64,000 nt of DNA from Herbihabitans rhizosphaerae (GTDB taxonomy: Bacteria > Actinomycetota > Actinomycetes > Mycobacteriales > Pseudonocardiaceae): the NCBI RefSeq assembly GCF_004216555.1, contig NZ_SGWQ01000015.1:1-64000 (forward strand), in the 5' to 3' direction. Numbering within the stretch: the first letter of the stretch is position 1; each line of letters begins with the position of its first letter. A program made the translations under genes and the position numbers. The notes under the pieces are model-generated. The model did not search any database. It was not told where the DNA came from and saw only the letters and a list, made by a program, of their open reading frames with translations. Shown here piece after piece: positions 8,371-17,092 of the stretch.

Positions 8371-9009
8371 ATGCGCAGGAGGTTACTCGTCGCGTCACTC
8401 GCGCTGGCCTCGCTCGGCGTGCTGACCACCCCGCTGGTGGCCAACGCCGCGCCGGCCCTGACGCAGGTGGCGTCCGCCGCCCCCGTGCAGCCCAGGGGCA
8501 CCGTCACGCTGAAGGTCGACTACCAGGTCCAGGAAACCGGATACTGGTGCGGCCCGGCCGCCACCCGAATCGCGCTGTCCGCGCGGGTGGGGCCACCCAG
8601 CCAGGCCACGCTCGCCGAGCAGCTCGGCACCACGCAGAACGGCACCGACTGGATCGGCCAGGTCACCGGCGTGCTGAACCAGAACCTCGGCAACGGCTAC
8701 TACGAGACCAAGGAAATGCCGAACGATCCGCCGTCACAGCAGCAGAAGGAGCTGCTGTGGAACGACATCGTGCTCGACATCAACAACAACTATCCGATCG
8801 TGGCGAACATCGTCGCACCGCCGGGAAACCAGCCGCCCGGATACCCGCCGGACCAGACGATCTACCACTACTTCACGATTATCGGCTATGACGACGTGAA
8901 CCGGACCGTGCAGATCGCCGACCCGGCGTCGTTCTCCGGAAATCAGATCTACTGGCTCACCTTCGACCAGCTCGCGTCGCTGATCCCGCCGAAGGGGTAC
9001 AGCGCCTGA
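8371..9009 (+). CDS. Secreted C39-like papain-fold peptidase
   Basis: This 212-residue protein has a signal peptide of about 26 residues, then a single peptidase_C39-like domain. The catalytic Cys is in GYWCGPAA (Cys60), the His in YHYFTIIGYDD, and an Asp in IADPAS follows, as in papain-fold enzymes. Gln53 or Gln55 could form the oxyanion hole. The 190-bp gap upstream (8180-8370) holds no other gene I can recognise; an AAGGGAAGAAG ribosome site precedes the ATG. It probably cleaves peptides outside the cell; no bacteriocin exporter is nearby, so a leader-peptidase role is unlikely. Confidence 0.82.
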   Translation: MRRRLLVASLALASLGVLTTPLVANAAPALTQVASAAPVQPRGTVTLKVDYQVQETGYWCGPAATRIALSARVGPPSQATLAEQLGTTQNGTDWIGQVTGVLNQNLGNGYYETKEMPNDPPSQQQKELLWNDIVLDINNNYPIVANIVAPPGNQPPGYPPDQTIYHYFTIIGYDDVNRTVQIADPASFSGNQIYWLTFDQLASLIPPKGYSA

Positions 9010-9041
9010 CTCGAAGGCTGAACCGAACACGGCGCCACCGG

Positions 9042-9671
9042 CTACAGCCCGAAGTGCTCCAGCAGGTCCATGATCGGCTTGCGCAGCTCAGGCAGCTCCT
9101 CGGGCTTGCCGGTGGCGACCGTGCTCACCACCAGCGAGCTGATCGCGCCGACCAGCACCCGGCAGGCGAACGCCGGGTCGGGCAGCGTCTGCCAGGAGGG
9201 CTCGGTGGCGAAGTTCGCGATCATCGCCTGGACGAACTTCTCCTGGATGTCGAACCGCCGAAGCTGCGAGGCGCGCCCGGCGGCGAACGAGTCGATGAAG
9301 AACGCGCGCGCCACCGCCGGCTCGGCGGCCAGCGTCGCCAGATAGGCGCGCAGCGCGCGGTCGAGGCGCTCCTTGGGCGGACCCGAGTTGTCCACCAGCT
9401 CGCCGCCCATGATCCCGACCAGGATGGTCGCCGAGTGGTCGAGCGACGCGAGGAAACACGCTTCCTTGTCGGCGAAGTTCTGGTAGAAGGTCTCCCGCGA
9501 CACGCGCGCCCGCTTCAGCACGTCGGCGACGGAGGTGTGGACGTACCCCTTCTCCGCGACCGCGTCGGCCATCGCCACCAGCAGCCGGCTGCGCTGCGAC
9601 TCCACCACTTGCTCGCGGGTCAGCCGGTGCCGGCCCCGGGGCAGTGCCTCGAATGCGGGCGATTCGTTCAC
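9042..9671 (-). CDS. TetR family transcriptional regulator
   Basis: This 209-residue regulator has a helix-turn-helix at about residues 44-63 (TSVADVLKRARVSRETFYQNF) and an all-helical C-terminal effector domain. It is transcribed away from the heme oxygenase gene across a 216-bp intergenic region that contains a perfect 17-bp inverted repeat (9762-9778), a plausible operator. The ligand and regulon are unknown. Confidence 0.9.
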   Translation of the reverse strand: MNESPAFEALPRGRHRLTREQVVESQRSRLLVAMADAVAEKGYVHTSVADVLKRARVSRETFYQNFADKEACFLASLDHSATILVGIMGGELVDNSGPPKERLDRALRAYLATLAAEPAVARAFFIDSFAAGRASQLRRFDIQEKFVQAMIANFATEPSWQTLPDPAFACRVLVGAISSLVVSTVATGKPEELPELRKPIMDLLEHFGL

Positions 9672-9761
9672 AGCGGCAGGTTAACAATCAGTGGCGCGCC
9701 CCGACAGCCAATCACGCGAATCGGTGATCTTCGGAGTGTCGGAAGCGGCAAGATTAGTCCT

Positions 9762-9778
9762 CTGTGGACAGTCCACAG
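9762..9778. promoter_or_regulatory. 17-bp inverted repeat, candidate operator
   Basis: CTGTGGACAGTCCACAG is an 8-bp perfect inverted repeat around one central base, lying between the divergent TetR and heme oxygenase genes. Size and symmetry fit a TetR-family operator. Confidence 0.55.
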
Positions 9779-9854
9779 TGGTCGTTCGGTCACCGAGCGG
9801 ATCTTTCTGGACTGGATCGACCGCCGCGACCGGACTATCCTCGAATGCGGCGCC

Positions 9855-9874
9855 AAGTAAGGGCAGCCTAACTT
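9855..9874. promoter_or_regulatory. IdeR/DtxR-like iron box upstream of heme oxygenase
   Basis: AAGTAAGGGCAGCCTAACTT is an 8-4-8 imperfect palindrome. Its reverse complement matches the mycobacterial/corynebacterial IdeR/DtxR consensus (AGGTTAGGCTAACCTAA core) at about 13 of 17 positions. It sits 14 bp before the heme oxygenase ATG, where a bound repressor would block transcription when iron is plentiful. Confidence 0.7.
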
Positions 9875-9887
9875 GGATGGTGGATAC

Positions 9888-10529
9888 ATGGCGGGACTGG
9901 CGGAACGACTGCGCGCGGAAACCCGCGCGGAGCACGAGCGGACCGAGCAATCCCCGTTCGTGATGTCACTGCTCGACGGACAGCTCGATCGCGGCTGCTA
10001 CGCGCGCCTGCTCGGCCAGAGCTGGCTGTTCTACCAGGTGCTCGAGGAGGCGGCGGAGGCGTGGCGATCCGACCCGGTCACCGGCGCGTTCGTGTTCGAC
10101 GGCCTGCACCGCGGCGCCGCGCTCGAAGCCGACCTGCGCTGGCTGCACGGCGAGGCGTGGCGCGACGCGGTGGTGCCGCTGCCGGCCACCCGGCGCTACG
10201 TCGACCGGCTGCGCGCGGTGTGCTTCGACTCCCCCACCGCGTTCGTCGCCCACCACTACACCCGCTACCTCGGCGACCTGTCCGGCGGCCAGATCATCCG
10301 CCGCCGGCTCACCTCGATCTACGGCCTGACCACCGACGGCGTGCGGTTCTACGTGTTCGACGAGGTGCCGAAGCCCAAGCGGTTCAAGGACGCCTACCGC
10401 GAGCTGCTCGACCAGGCACCCTGGACGGCCGAGGACCACGACGACGTCGTCGCGGAGGCCAACGAGGCGTTCCGCCTCAACCGCGCGGTGTTCGAGGACC
10501 TGGCCGACGCCTCCGGACTCGCCGCCTGA
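9888..10529 (+). CDS. Biliverdin-producing heme oxygenase
   Basis: This 213-residue, all-helical heme oxygenase opens heme to biliverdin, CO and Fe2+. The proximal heme ligand is His16 in TRAEHERTE, and the distal-helix motif GDLSGGQII at about residues 130-138 matches the glycine-rich kink of HO family members such as HmuO. The ATG at 9888 has GGATGGTGG upstream; a TTG at 9873 is possible but falls inside the iron box. The IdeR/DtxR-like site implies induction under iron limitation, i.e. iron recovery from heme. No heme importer is adjacent. Confidence 0.92.
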   Translation: MAGLAERLRAETRAEHERTEQSPFVMSLLDGQLDRGCYARLLGQSWLFYQVLEEAAEAWRSDPVTGAFVFDGLHRGAALEADLRWLHGEAWRDAVVPLPATRRYVDRLRAVCFDSPTAFVAHHYTRYLGDLSGGQIIRRRLTSIYGLTTDGVRFYVFDEVPKPKRFKDAYRELLDQAPWTAEDHDDVVAEANEAFRLNRAVFEDLADASGLAA

Positions 10530-10530
10530 C

Positions 10531-12546
10531 CTACTTCTTCGGCCCGGCCAGCTTGCGCAGCATCTCGTTGTAGGCCTCCAGGTCGGCGTCCCCGGTGACC
10601 TCCTCGCGGCGGTCCAGCCGGCGCGCGTCCCGCTCGTCGGCCCTGATCCACTGCGCCAGCAGCGTGATCACCACGACCAGCAGCGGGATCTCGCCGGACG
10701 CCCACGCGATGCCGCCGCCGAGCCGCTGGTCGGCCAGCAGATCGGGCACCCACGGCAGGGTCAGGCCCCGGTAGAACAGCTCGCCGATCACGGTCTGCTT
10801 GCTCATCAGGATCACGCCGAAGAACGCGTGGAACGGCATCGAGGCGAACACCAGGCCCAGCCGCGCGAGGTGCGGCAGCCGGCGCGGCGCCGGGTCCACG
10901 CCGATCACCGGCCAGTAGAAGACGTACCCGGCGAGCAGGAAGTGCGCGTTCATGGCCAGGTGCGCCCAGTGATAGTTCAGCGCGGAGTCGAACAGGCCGG
11001 AGAAGTACAGCGCGAAGAACGAGCCGACGAACAGCGCCAGCGCCACGATCGGGTGAGTGAGCGCGCGGGACACCGGCGAGTGCACCGCCGCGAGCAACCA
11101 CTCGCGCGGGCCGGGCGGCGCGTCCTTGCCCGCCGCCGGCAGCGCCCGCAGCGCCAGTGTCACCGGCCCGCCGAGCACCAGCAGCACCGGCGCGAGCATG
11201 GACAGCAGCATGTGGCTGGTCATGTGCACGCTGAACATCGCCGGCGCGTACCGGCCGATGCCGGACGAGGTGGCGATCAGGATCGTGAGGCAGCCGAGCG
11301 TCCAGGCGATCGTGCGGCCGACCGGCCACGCGTCCCCGCGCTTGCGCAGCCGCCGCACGCCGAGCAGGTACGCGACGCCCGCCACGATCGCCGCCGTGCC
11401 GTAGACCAGGTCGAAGCGCCAGTCGAACAGCAGCCGCAGGAACGTCGGCGGGCCGTCGAGCGTGTACCCGATCAACAGCTCCACGTTGGACAGCTGGGCG
11501 GCGACCTCCTGCGGCGGCGGGGTGCGCGACAGGGCGACGGCCAGGCCGATCGTGCCGAGCATGATCAGCACCTCGACCGCGGCCATGCGCACCAACGCGG
11601 ACGCCGAGCCGCTGGTGGTGATCTCGCGGAGACTGCGCTCGCGGTGGTACGCGCCGATCGCGCCGAGCACGGCCAACGCGGCGATCTTGCCGAGCACCAG
11701 CAGCCCGTACGGCGTGTCGAACAGGTCGTCCAGCCGCACCCGCACCAGCGCGTTGATCACGCCGGAGACGGCCAGCGTGAGCCAGCAGGCCAGCGCGAGC
11801 ATGGAGAACCGGCGCGCGGCGAGGTCGACGTGATCGCCCCGGCGGCGGCCGTGGGCCAGCAGCGCGACCAGCCCGCCGCCCCAGAGCGCGGCGGCGACCA
11901 GGTGGTACAGCAGGCTGTTGGTGGCCAGGTCGTGCTGGCCGCCGCTGGACGAGTGCCCGGTGACGGCGACCGGGAGCAGGCCGACGACGGCGAGCAGGAA
12001 CAAGGTCGTCGTCCAGCCCCAGGACACGACGAAGCGCGCCGCCACGGCGATCACCAGGGCGATGCCGGCGGTGATCAGCCACGCCTTGGCCTGCTCGAGC
12101 GCGCCGGTGAACTCGACGACCAGAGACGGGTCGAGGTCCTCCACCGGCCGGCCCAGCGCGTCGGCGATCGTGAACGGGATGGACGCCAGCGCGCCGGCGA
12201 ACCAGACGACGGCCGACCACATGGCGGTGCGCACGGCCGCGTACCCGTCGATGGTGAGCACGCCGGAGGTCTTGGGTGGCACCAGGAAGGCGGCGAACAG
12301 CAGCGAGCCGATGCACAGCACGGCGCCGATGTCGGTGATCACCCGGACGGCGGCGATCCCGTAGCCGGTGAGCGCGCCCGGGTCGGGCAGCAGGGCGACG
12401 GCGTACCGGTCCTCCGCCGAGAGCGCGGTGAGGGCCACCGCCACCATCGCGGCGAGTAGCGCGCCGACGATCAACAGCGGCGCGAGCCCCGACCGGCGCC
12501 TGCGCCTGGCCGGCTCGGTCGCCGTCGCGCTGTCGTTCACGGTCAC
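10531..12546 (-). CDS. CopD-CtaG fusion membrane protein
   Basis: This 671-residue polytopic protein joins two families. The N-terminal half (to about 330) is a CopD-like copper-resistance domain of about eight membrane segments, with GHSSSGGQHD and ALWGGGL. The C-terminal half is the Caa3/CtaG-like domain with the metal-ligand-type motifs FSVHMTSHM, HWAHLAMNAHF and MPFHAFFGV. Such fusions are common in actinobacteria and are thought to handle copper, probably for cytochrome c oxidase maturation. It converges with heme oxygenase (1-bp gap); both relate to respiratory metal cofactors, but no shared control is visible. Confidence 0.88.
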   Translation of the reverse strand: MTVNDSATATEPARRRRRSGLAPLLIVGALLAAMVAVALTALSAEDRYAVALLPDPGALTGYGIAAVRVITDIGAVLCIGSLLFAAFLVPPKTSGVLTIDGYAAVRTAMWSAVVWFAGALASIPFTIADALGRPVEDLDPSLVVEFTGALEQAKAWLITAGIALVIAVAARFVVSWGWTTTLFLLAVVGLLPVAVTGHSSSGGQHDLATNSLLYHLVAAALWGGGLVALLAHGRRRGDHVDLAARRFSMLALACWLTLAVSGVINALVRVRLDDLFDTPYGLLVLGKIAALAVLGAIGAYHRERSLREITTSGSASALVRMAAVEVLIMLGTIGLAVALSRTPPPQEVAAQLSNVELLIGYTLDGPPTFLRLLFDWRFDLVYGTAAIVAGVAYLLGVRRLRKRGDAWPVGRTIAWTLGCLTILIATSSGIGRYAPAMFSVHMTSHMLLSMLAPVLLVLGGPVTLALRALPAAGKDAPPGPREWLLAAVHSPVSRALTHPIVALALFVGSFFALYFSGLFDSALNYHWAHLAMNAHFLLAGYVFYWPVIGVDPAPRRLPHLARLGLVFASMPFHAFFGVILMSKQTVIGELFYRGLTLPWVPDLLADQRLGGGIAWASGEIPLLVVVITLLAQWIRADERDARRLDRREEVTGDADLEAYNEMLRKLAGPKK

Positions 12547-12728
12547 CCGGCGAGCCTATGCGCCCGGTCCCGGTGACCCCGGCGGTACCCTGGTGGTGGG
12601 TGCGCATCATGGTTGACCTGCGAAGTCGTCGATTGGGTCACTCGTCCGGCTGGCGAAGAGAAACGACAGAGCCGTTCGGAACGATCACACCGGGCGGGAC
12701 GGTTAATCTGCCTCGCAGCGCCGCCCAC

Positions 12729-12801
12729 GCCCTGGTAGCTCAGCGGATAGAGCAGGAGCCTTCTAAGCTCTTGGCCGCAGGTTCGAGTCCTGCCCAGGGC
12801 A
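12729..12801 (+). tRNA. tRNA-Arg (anticodon TCT)
   Basis: A complete cloverleaf folds here. The acceptor stem pairs GCCCTGG with CCAGGGC, the D-arm is GCTC...GAGC, and the anticodon stem GGAGC/GCTCT encloses loop CTTCTAA (anticodon TCT). The T-arm holds GTTCGAGTC. The discriminator is A and the 3' CCA is not encoded. A decayed serine recombinase lies immediately 3', so this tRNA is a likely former attachment site of a mobile element. Confidence 0.95.
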
Positions 12802-12829
12802 CCGGTCCAGCCAATGCGCGAACCTTACG

Positions 12830-13370
12830 GTCCGCCACCACCGTTTCCGCGGTGGCGGCGGCGCGCTGTGGAGGAATCCCACCGCCGGGGATGACGAAGA
12901 TGGGTTTGGCCTGGTCGCGGCCGATGATGTCGACGCGGTGGACAAAGGTTCGCATGATCGCACGGAGCGTCTCAGGGCTGCCGGCGTCAGTTGCGGCTTG
13001 GATGTCGGCCCGCAGTGTGTCCAGGACGCCGGTATCGGGGAGTTCGGGTTTCCGCACGCGGGGTGAGCACACGTCCTCGTCCATGGTGCCGCTTTCGAAC
13101 GCACTGAGGTAGCGATCGACAGCTTCCTCGCTCCTCGCGATGTCGCGCTCCACAGCAGCGAGTTCGTCGGCCTAGGTGGTGCACTGGTCGTCGACTTCGC
13201 TGGCGGTGCTGGCCAGTCCCTGTTCGATGAGATCGCTGCGCGCGAGGGTGTCGATCAGCGAGGTGAGCACGGCTTGTTCGAGTTGGTCGGCGGGCAGCCG
13301 GTCGGCGGGGCAGTGCAGGGGAGCCGTACCGCTGCTTGGTGAAGCAGGTGTAGTAGCGGTATGCGCCTGC
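12830..13370 (-). pseudogene. Remnant of a large serine recombinase (integrase), C-terminal part
   Basis: Read leftwards, the region holds the zinc-ribbon end YYTCFTKQRYG, then after a frame change CPADRLPADQLEQAVLTSLIDT, a nonsense TAG at about 13172, and DELAAVERDIARSEEAVDRY and later segments. Together these match the C-terminal ribbon and coiled-coil of large serine recombinases. At least one frameshift and one stop break it, and the N-terminal catalytic domain is missing. It lies head-on against tRNA-Arg(TCT), where such integrases often sit. The last codons of the open frame are only antisense tRNA. Interpreted as the scar of an excised or eroded integrative element. Confidence 0.75.
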
Positions 13371-13510
13371 GTCAGCCACCCGGCGACCTGGGCGCGGTTG
13401 GCGAAATCGAGCTCGACGAGAATGTTGCGCACCTGAGTGCCCGCGGTGCGCGCGGAAATCACCGGTTGTCCGACGTTCTCGCTGTTGATCAGCCAACCCG
13501 GCGCGACCAC
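13371..13510 (-). pseudogene. Remnant of a LuxR-family helix-turn-helix domain
   Basis: About 40 codons read leftwards as VISARTAGTQVRNILVELDF followed by ANRAQVAGWLTQ, the C-terminal half of a LuxR/GerE DNA-binding domain. The frame then runs without a stop into the out-of-frame recombinase remnant. No N-terminal regulator domain is visible upstream, and 13511-13622 contains nothing I recognise. This is a junction of two unrelated gene fragments, probably from decay of an integrated element. Confidence 0.6.
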
Positions 13511-13622
13511 GACTCCGACCTTTCACGGCGAGCACTGGTACGCGCACGCTGGGCCAACGTGCATTCACGATCAGGCAGCCGACGTGGTGGGCACCGCCGT
13601 GCCGAGGCGGGGCCACAGCAAA

Positions 13623-13662
13623 CGGCGTCTCGGCCCGCCGAAGATGGCGGGCCGAGACGCCG
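13623..13662 (-). terminator. Strong hairpin terminator
   Basis: A perfect 17-bp stem (CGGCGTCTCGGCCCGCC, 13623-13639, against 13646-13662) with a 6-nt loop lies 8 bp beyond the stop of the leftward peptidase gene. Confidence 0.8.
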
Positions 13663-13670
13663 CTGGTGGT

Positions 13671-15290
13671 TCAGCGCGTCCGGAACGGGGCTTTGAGGGT
13701 GTTTTCCAGACCGGCTGGGCGTTGGCTCATCTTGAGCCCGCTCCTCGGTCCGCCGAGGGCTTTGGGAACTGGCTGGGAAGCGGGTTCGCACTCCATGTCC
13801 GCCTGATCGCCGGGCTTCCGCGTGGGAAGAGTGGTGATGTCGGCGAAGAAGCTGGCGATCGCGTTGTCGACGCAGGTGTTGCCGGACAACGAGTTGGAGT
13901 GGGTCGTGCCGCCGGGCAGTCCGATGAGGCTGGACTTGGTCAGCAGCTTGCGCAGGGCGAGTCCGTCCTCATACGGAGTCGCTCCGTCGAACTGCTCGTG
14001 GATCAGCAACGTGGGCGGCGCGTTCTCGCCGTCGACCTGGACTGGTTTCTCGAGCGCTCCAGCGGTCCAGTAGTTGCACGGCAGGGCGCCCCAGGTGCTG
14101 GGCCAGGCGTAGAAGGGCTCCTGGGCGTGACCTTTCCAGGCGTCGGCCGACCACTGTGCCCAGTCGTCCGGGTACGGCGCGTCCGTGCAGAGCACTGCCT
14201 CAAGCACAACATCGCCGCTCGTTTTCGGCGCCTGCGTTTCGTCGTAAAGCTTTTGCAGCGCCTCCCATTGGCCATTGTTCACCCAGCCTGAAAAGGCCGT
14301 CGCGATACGGTCCCACTCGCCTTGGCCCGGTACCGCTGAATAGAACAGCTCCGTCCATTCAACGGAGCCGATCCTTCCGCCTGCCGCTGCCCGGTCAAGC
14401 CGGTCCCGCTCGCCGAACCAGCGGGTCTCAACCTCCGTCCCGGTGGCACCAAGGTGATAGACTCTGTCATATTTTGCAATCCATTCGAAGAACTTGCCGA
14501 GCGTGCGGCCTGCAGCCTTCGCCTGATCGTGGTTGGACCTATACCACGCCGTCTGTGGATCGACGTTGCCGTCCAGGATCATCCTTTTGACCTTGCCCGG
14601 AAACATCGTGCTGTACACCGGGCCGAGATACGTTCCGTAGGAGTATCCGAAATAGTTGATCTGCTCGACGCCGAGGGCGAGGCGGATAGATTCCATGTCC
14701 TCGGCGGCGTCGGTAGTCTTGATGTGTTTCAGCAGTTCGCCGCTGTTCTTTCCACACGCGTCGGCGTGCCCGCTCGCCTTGTCCTTGAGCGCCTGTTCCG
14801 TGATGTCGCTTCGCGGCACCAGGTCCGGCTGGTCGTACTTGATCCCCTGGTCCGGGCCACAGGACAGAGTCGGCCCACTGTCGCCGACCCCCCTGGGATC
14901 GAACCCGATCCAGTCGTAGTACGCACCGACACCGGAAGGGATCCGACTGCCGATAAGAGACATGTCGAGGCCCGAACCGCCAGGACCGCCGGGATTGCCG
15001 AGCACGACACCTTGATATGCGTCACTGGACGACGTGTGCTTGACCCGGGAGATCGCGATGTCGATTTTCTCGCCGCCGGGGTTGCTGTAGTCGAGGGGAA
15101 CCTTCACCTTCGCGCATTCAGCACCGGCGTCGATCAGGTCTTGATTCGTACACTGCGTCCACTCGACGGGTGACGGCTCGTACCTCGGTGTCGCATTCGG
15201 AAAGGCCCCGACAGACGGTGCCGCGACAACGCCGGCCGCGATTACCGTGGCGCCCACGAAAATGAGGCCAGCCGTCCTTCTACTGTTCAC
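13671..15290 (-). CDS. Secreted alpha/beta hydrolase, tripeptidyl aminopeptidase-like
   Basis: This 539-residue exported protein has a signal peptide of about 30 residues. It matches the SlpD/E and Tap family of Streptomyces: the oxyanion region GNPGGPGGSG, the nucleophile elbow GYSYG, Asp in HEQFDGATPYE and His in GGTTHSNSL, with the TAP C-terminal segment before the end. It probably removes tripeptides from secreted proteins. The gene has its own strong terminator. The C-terminal 40 residues are basic and Pro/Gly-rich. Confidence 0.88.
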   Translation of the reverse strand: MNSRRTAGLIFVGATVIAAGVVAAPSVGAFPNATPRYEPSPVEWTQCTNQDLIDAGAECAKVKVPLDYSNPGGEKIDIAISRVKHTSSSDAYQGVVLGNPGGPGGSGLDMSLIGSRIPSGVGAYYDWIGFDPRGVGDSGPTLSCGPDQGIKYDQPDLVPRSDITEQALKDKASGHADACGKNSGELLKHIKTTDAAEDMESIRLALGVEQINYFGYSYGTYLGPVYSTMFPGKVKRMILDGNVDPQTAWYRSNHDQAKAAGRTLGKFFEWIAKYDRVYHLGATGTEVETRWFGERDRLDRAAAGGRIGSVEWTELFYSAVPGQGEWDRIATAFSGWVNNGQWEALQKLYDETQAPKTSGDVVLEAVLCTDAPYPDDWAQWSADAWKGHAQEPFYAWPSTWGALPCNYWTAGALEKPVQVDGENAPPTLLIHEQFDGATPYEDGLALRKLLTKSSLIGLPGGTTHSNSLSGNTCVDNAIASFFADITTLPTRKPGDQADMECEPASQPVPKALGGPRSGLKMSQRPAGLENTLKAPFRTR

Positions 15291-15856
15291 AGTATCTCCC
15301 AGAGGATATTCGAACCAACTCCGTGCTCGACTTGGTTCCGCGTAGTGGAGCGAAGGGAGATTAGCAGGTCGCAGACGCGCCGATCGGACGTAGCTCCTTA
15401 TGCGGCGTGGCCGCTAATCCAGATGGGATACTGTCAGTTGAAACATTAGACGAAACGTCACACCAAGGTGTAGTAATGCGACGGAATCGGTAACCAGAAA
15501 CGTCGCGATTCGGTCATGAGACGCGCTGGGTTCACCCGTTCGTGCACCCGGTCCGCGGATGCGGTTCTCGAGTCGAACAGGCAAGGAAGCCCATGCCGCG
15601 GCGAGGCGGTCCTCGACATCCCCGCCGCGCCGGTGGCCTCGTTCGCCGCGAATCAGCACATTGCCGAAAGCCCTGCGTTCGCGGCGTACAGGTGACTGGC
15701 GGCACGGTCGAGCCGCCGGTGCCGCCCAGATCCGCCGTGACATCCAGCCGTGACGTCCAGCAGTCGGGTGGTGGTGGTTGGTGCGACCCCGCCGGGTGCT
15801 CGCGTGGTGGCTGAGGGACCGCGAGCATGGCCGATGCCGCGGCTGGCGGCGGTCGG
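15291..15856. other. 566-bp intergenic region without a recognisable gene
   Basis: No frame here has convincing coding character on either strand. The part next to the peptidase gene (15300-15540) is less GC-rich and probably holds its promoter. The remainder is GC-rich with short open frames that resemble no family I know. It may contain eroded sequence. Confidence 0.5.
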
Positions 15857-17044
15857 TTACGCGGGCACGCCGCTGATTTCGTTGGGCACGCCGGGGAGTG
15901 TGCCGGTCGCGGTCCTGGCGCCCGAGGCGAGGTCGACGGCGTGGATCTGTTTCTTGCCCGGGTCGCTGATGTAGGCGGTGGCGCCCCGGACGAAGATCGC
16001 CGGTCGTGGTTGCTGCCACTCCAGTGGCTCCTGCCAGGGACCGATCACGGGAATCCTGCGTGTGACCGTGCCGGCGACAGGGTCGATCACGTGGATCTGG
16101 CCGTCGGTGCCCAGCACCAGGCCCTCCCCGTGAGGCCCGCGGGCCAATGAGCGGAAGGTGTAGCTGGTGCCGAGTTCGACGTGTCGCAGTGTCGCGCGGT
16201 CGGTGTCGATCAGCGATACCCGGGTCGGGCGCTCCAACTCGGCTTCCTTGTCGATCTTGTAGTCGCCGAGGGTGATCGGGGAATGTTCGGAACCGGCCTG
16301 GTTGCCGATGCGCCCGTAAGGGTCGGGGCTGGTGACCTTGGTGATGGTGCCGTTGCGGTAGATCAGCGCCCCGGTCTCGCAGCCGATCACCACGGTCTCG
16401 CCGCGTGCGGTGGCCTCGCCGTGCACGCCGGGGCACTGCTCGTTGCGCGCGATCTCCTTGCCGTCCCTGTTCAGCACCACGATGCCGGGGCGCGAGTCCT
16501 CGTTGCCGATGGTGGTGACCAGTTCGCCGTTGGCCAGCTCGACCGCCACGCCGTGGTGTGCCTGCGGCGTGCGGTGCCGGAGCGCGGGCAGCTTGCCGGA
16601 TCCCAGCGCCGCCGGCTCGGCCACGGTGATCTCGCCGGTGCCGTCGGCGAAGAGCACGGTCTTGCCCGCGTGTCGCACGACGTGCCCCGGTTTGGCGGCC
16701 TTGACCTCGATGCCGGTCAGCGCGGCGCGCGAGGCGTCGAGCACGCGGAACCCGGTGGAGGTCGAGACCAGCAGGTGCCGGTCGTCCCCGGCCGGGTTGA
16801 GGCGGTTGAAGCCGTCCAGCCGAATGTCCTTGGCCATCGTGAGAGTCTTGCCGTCGAGCACGTGGATCCCGCCGTCGTAGGTGACCGCGACCGGCGCGGT
16901 CACCGTGGCTTCGTTCTGTGCCGCGGCGTTGCCCTGCGGCGGCGGAGGTTGCTCGGAACCGCAGGCCGACAGCGCGAGTGCGGCCGCCGCGGTGAGTGCG
17001 GCGCTCCGGGCGGTCGACCGCCGGGCGAACAGCGATGTTGCCAT
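15857..17044 (-). CDS. aztD: AztD-like zinc chaperone lipoprotein (copy 1)
   Basis: This 395-residue predicted lipoprotein has a lipobox at LSACG (Cys about 28) and then a seven- or eight-bladed beta-propeller-like chain of repeats. PGHVVRHAGKTVLFADGTGE and HHGVAVELANGELVTT match the AztD family, extracytoplasmic zinc chaperones that pass Zn2+ to AztC. It is the last gene of the leftward operon aztB, aztD-like, aztC, aztD. It lacks the HGDHVHYYR His cluster of its paralogue two genes upstream, so the two copies may differ in zinc affinity. The family call rests on context and remembered motifs. Confidence 0.8.
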   Translation of the reverse strand: MATSLFARRSTARSAALTAAAALALSACGSEQPPPPQGNAAAQNEATVTAPVAVTYDGGIHVLDGKTLTMAKDIRLDGFNRLNPAGDDRHLLVSTSTGFRVLDASRAALTGIEVKAAKPGHVVRHAGKTVLFADGTGEITVAEPAALGSGKLPALRHRTPQAHHGVAVELANGELVTTIGNEDSRPGIVVLNRDGKEIARNEQCPGVHGEATARGETVVIGCETGALIYRNGTITKVTSPDPYGRIGNQAGSEHSPITLGDYKIDKEAELERPTRVSLIDTDRATLRHVELGTSYTFRSLARGPHGEGLVLGTDGQIHVIDPVAGTVTRRIPVIGPWQEPLEWQQPRPAIFVRGATAYISDPGKKQIHAVDLASGARTATGTLPGVPNEISGVPA

Positions 17045-17092
17045 GTTTGCTGCACCTTTCGTCTTTCGTGTGGTCTCGGCCGTTCCCGGTGG

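Noticed and set aside
12740-12829. Protein tail antisense to tRNA-Arg (GLEPA... type sequence)
   Set aside because: This is merely the antisense translation of the tRNA and its flank, a frequent misannotation.
15414-15856. Leftward open frame continuing past the first aztD-like gene
   Set aside because: It belongs to an alternative phase of aztD at its upstream end and shows no family motif in the intergenic part.
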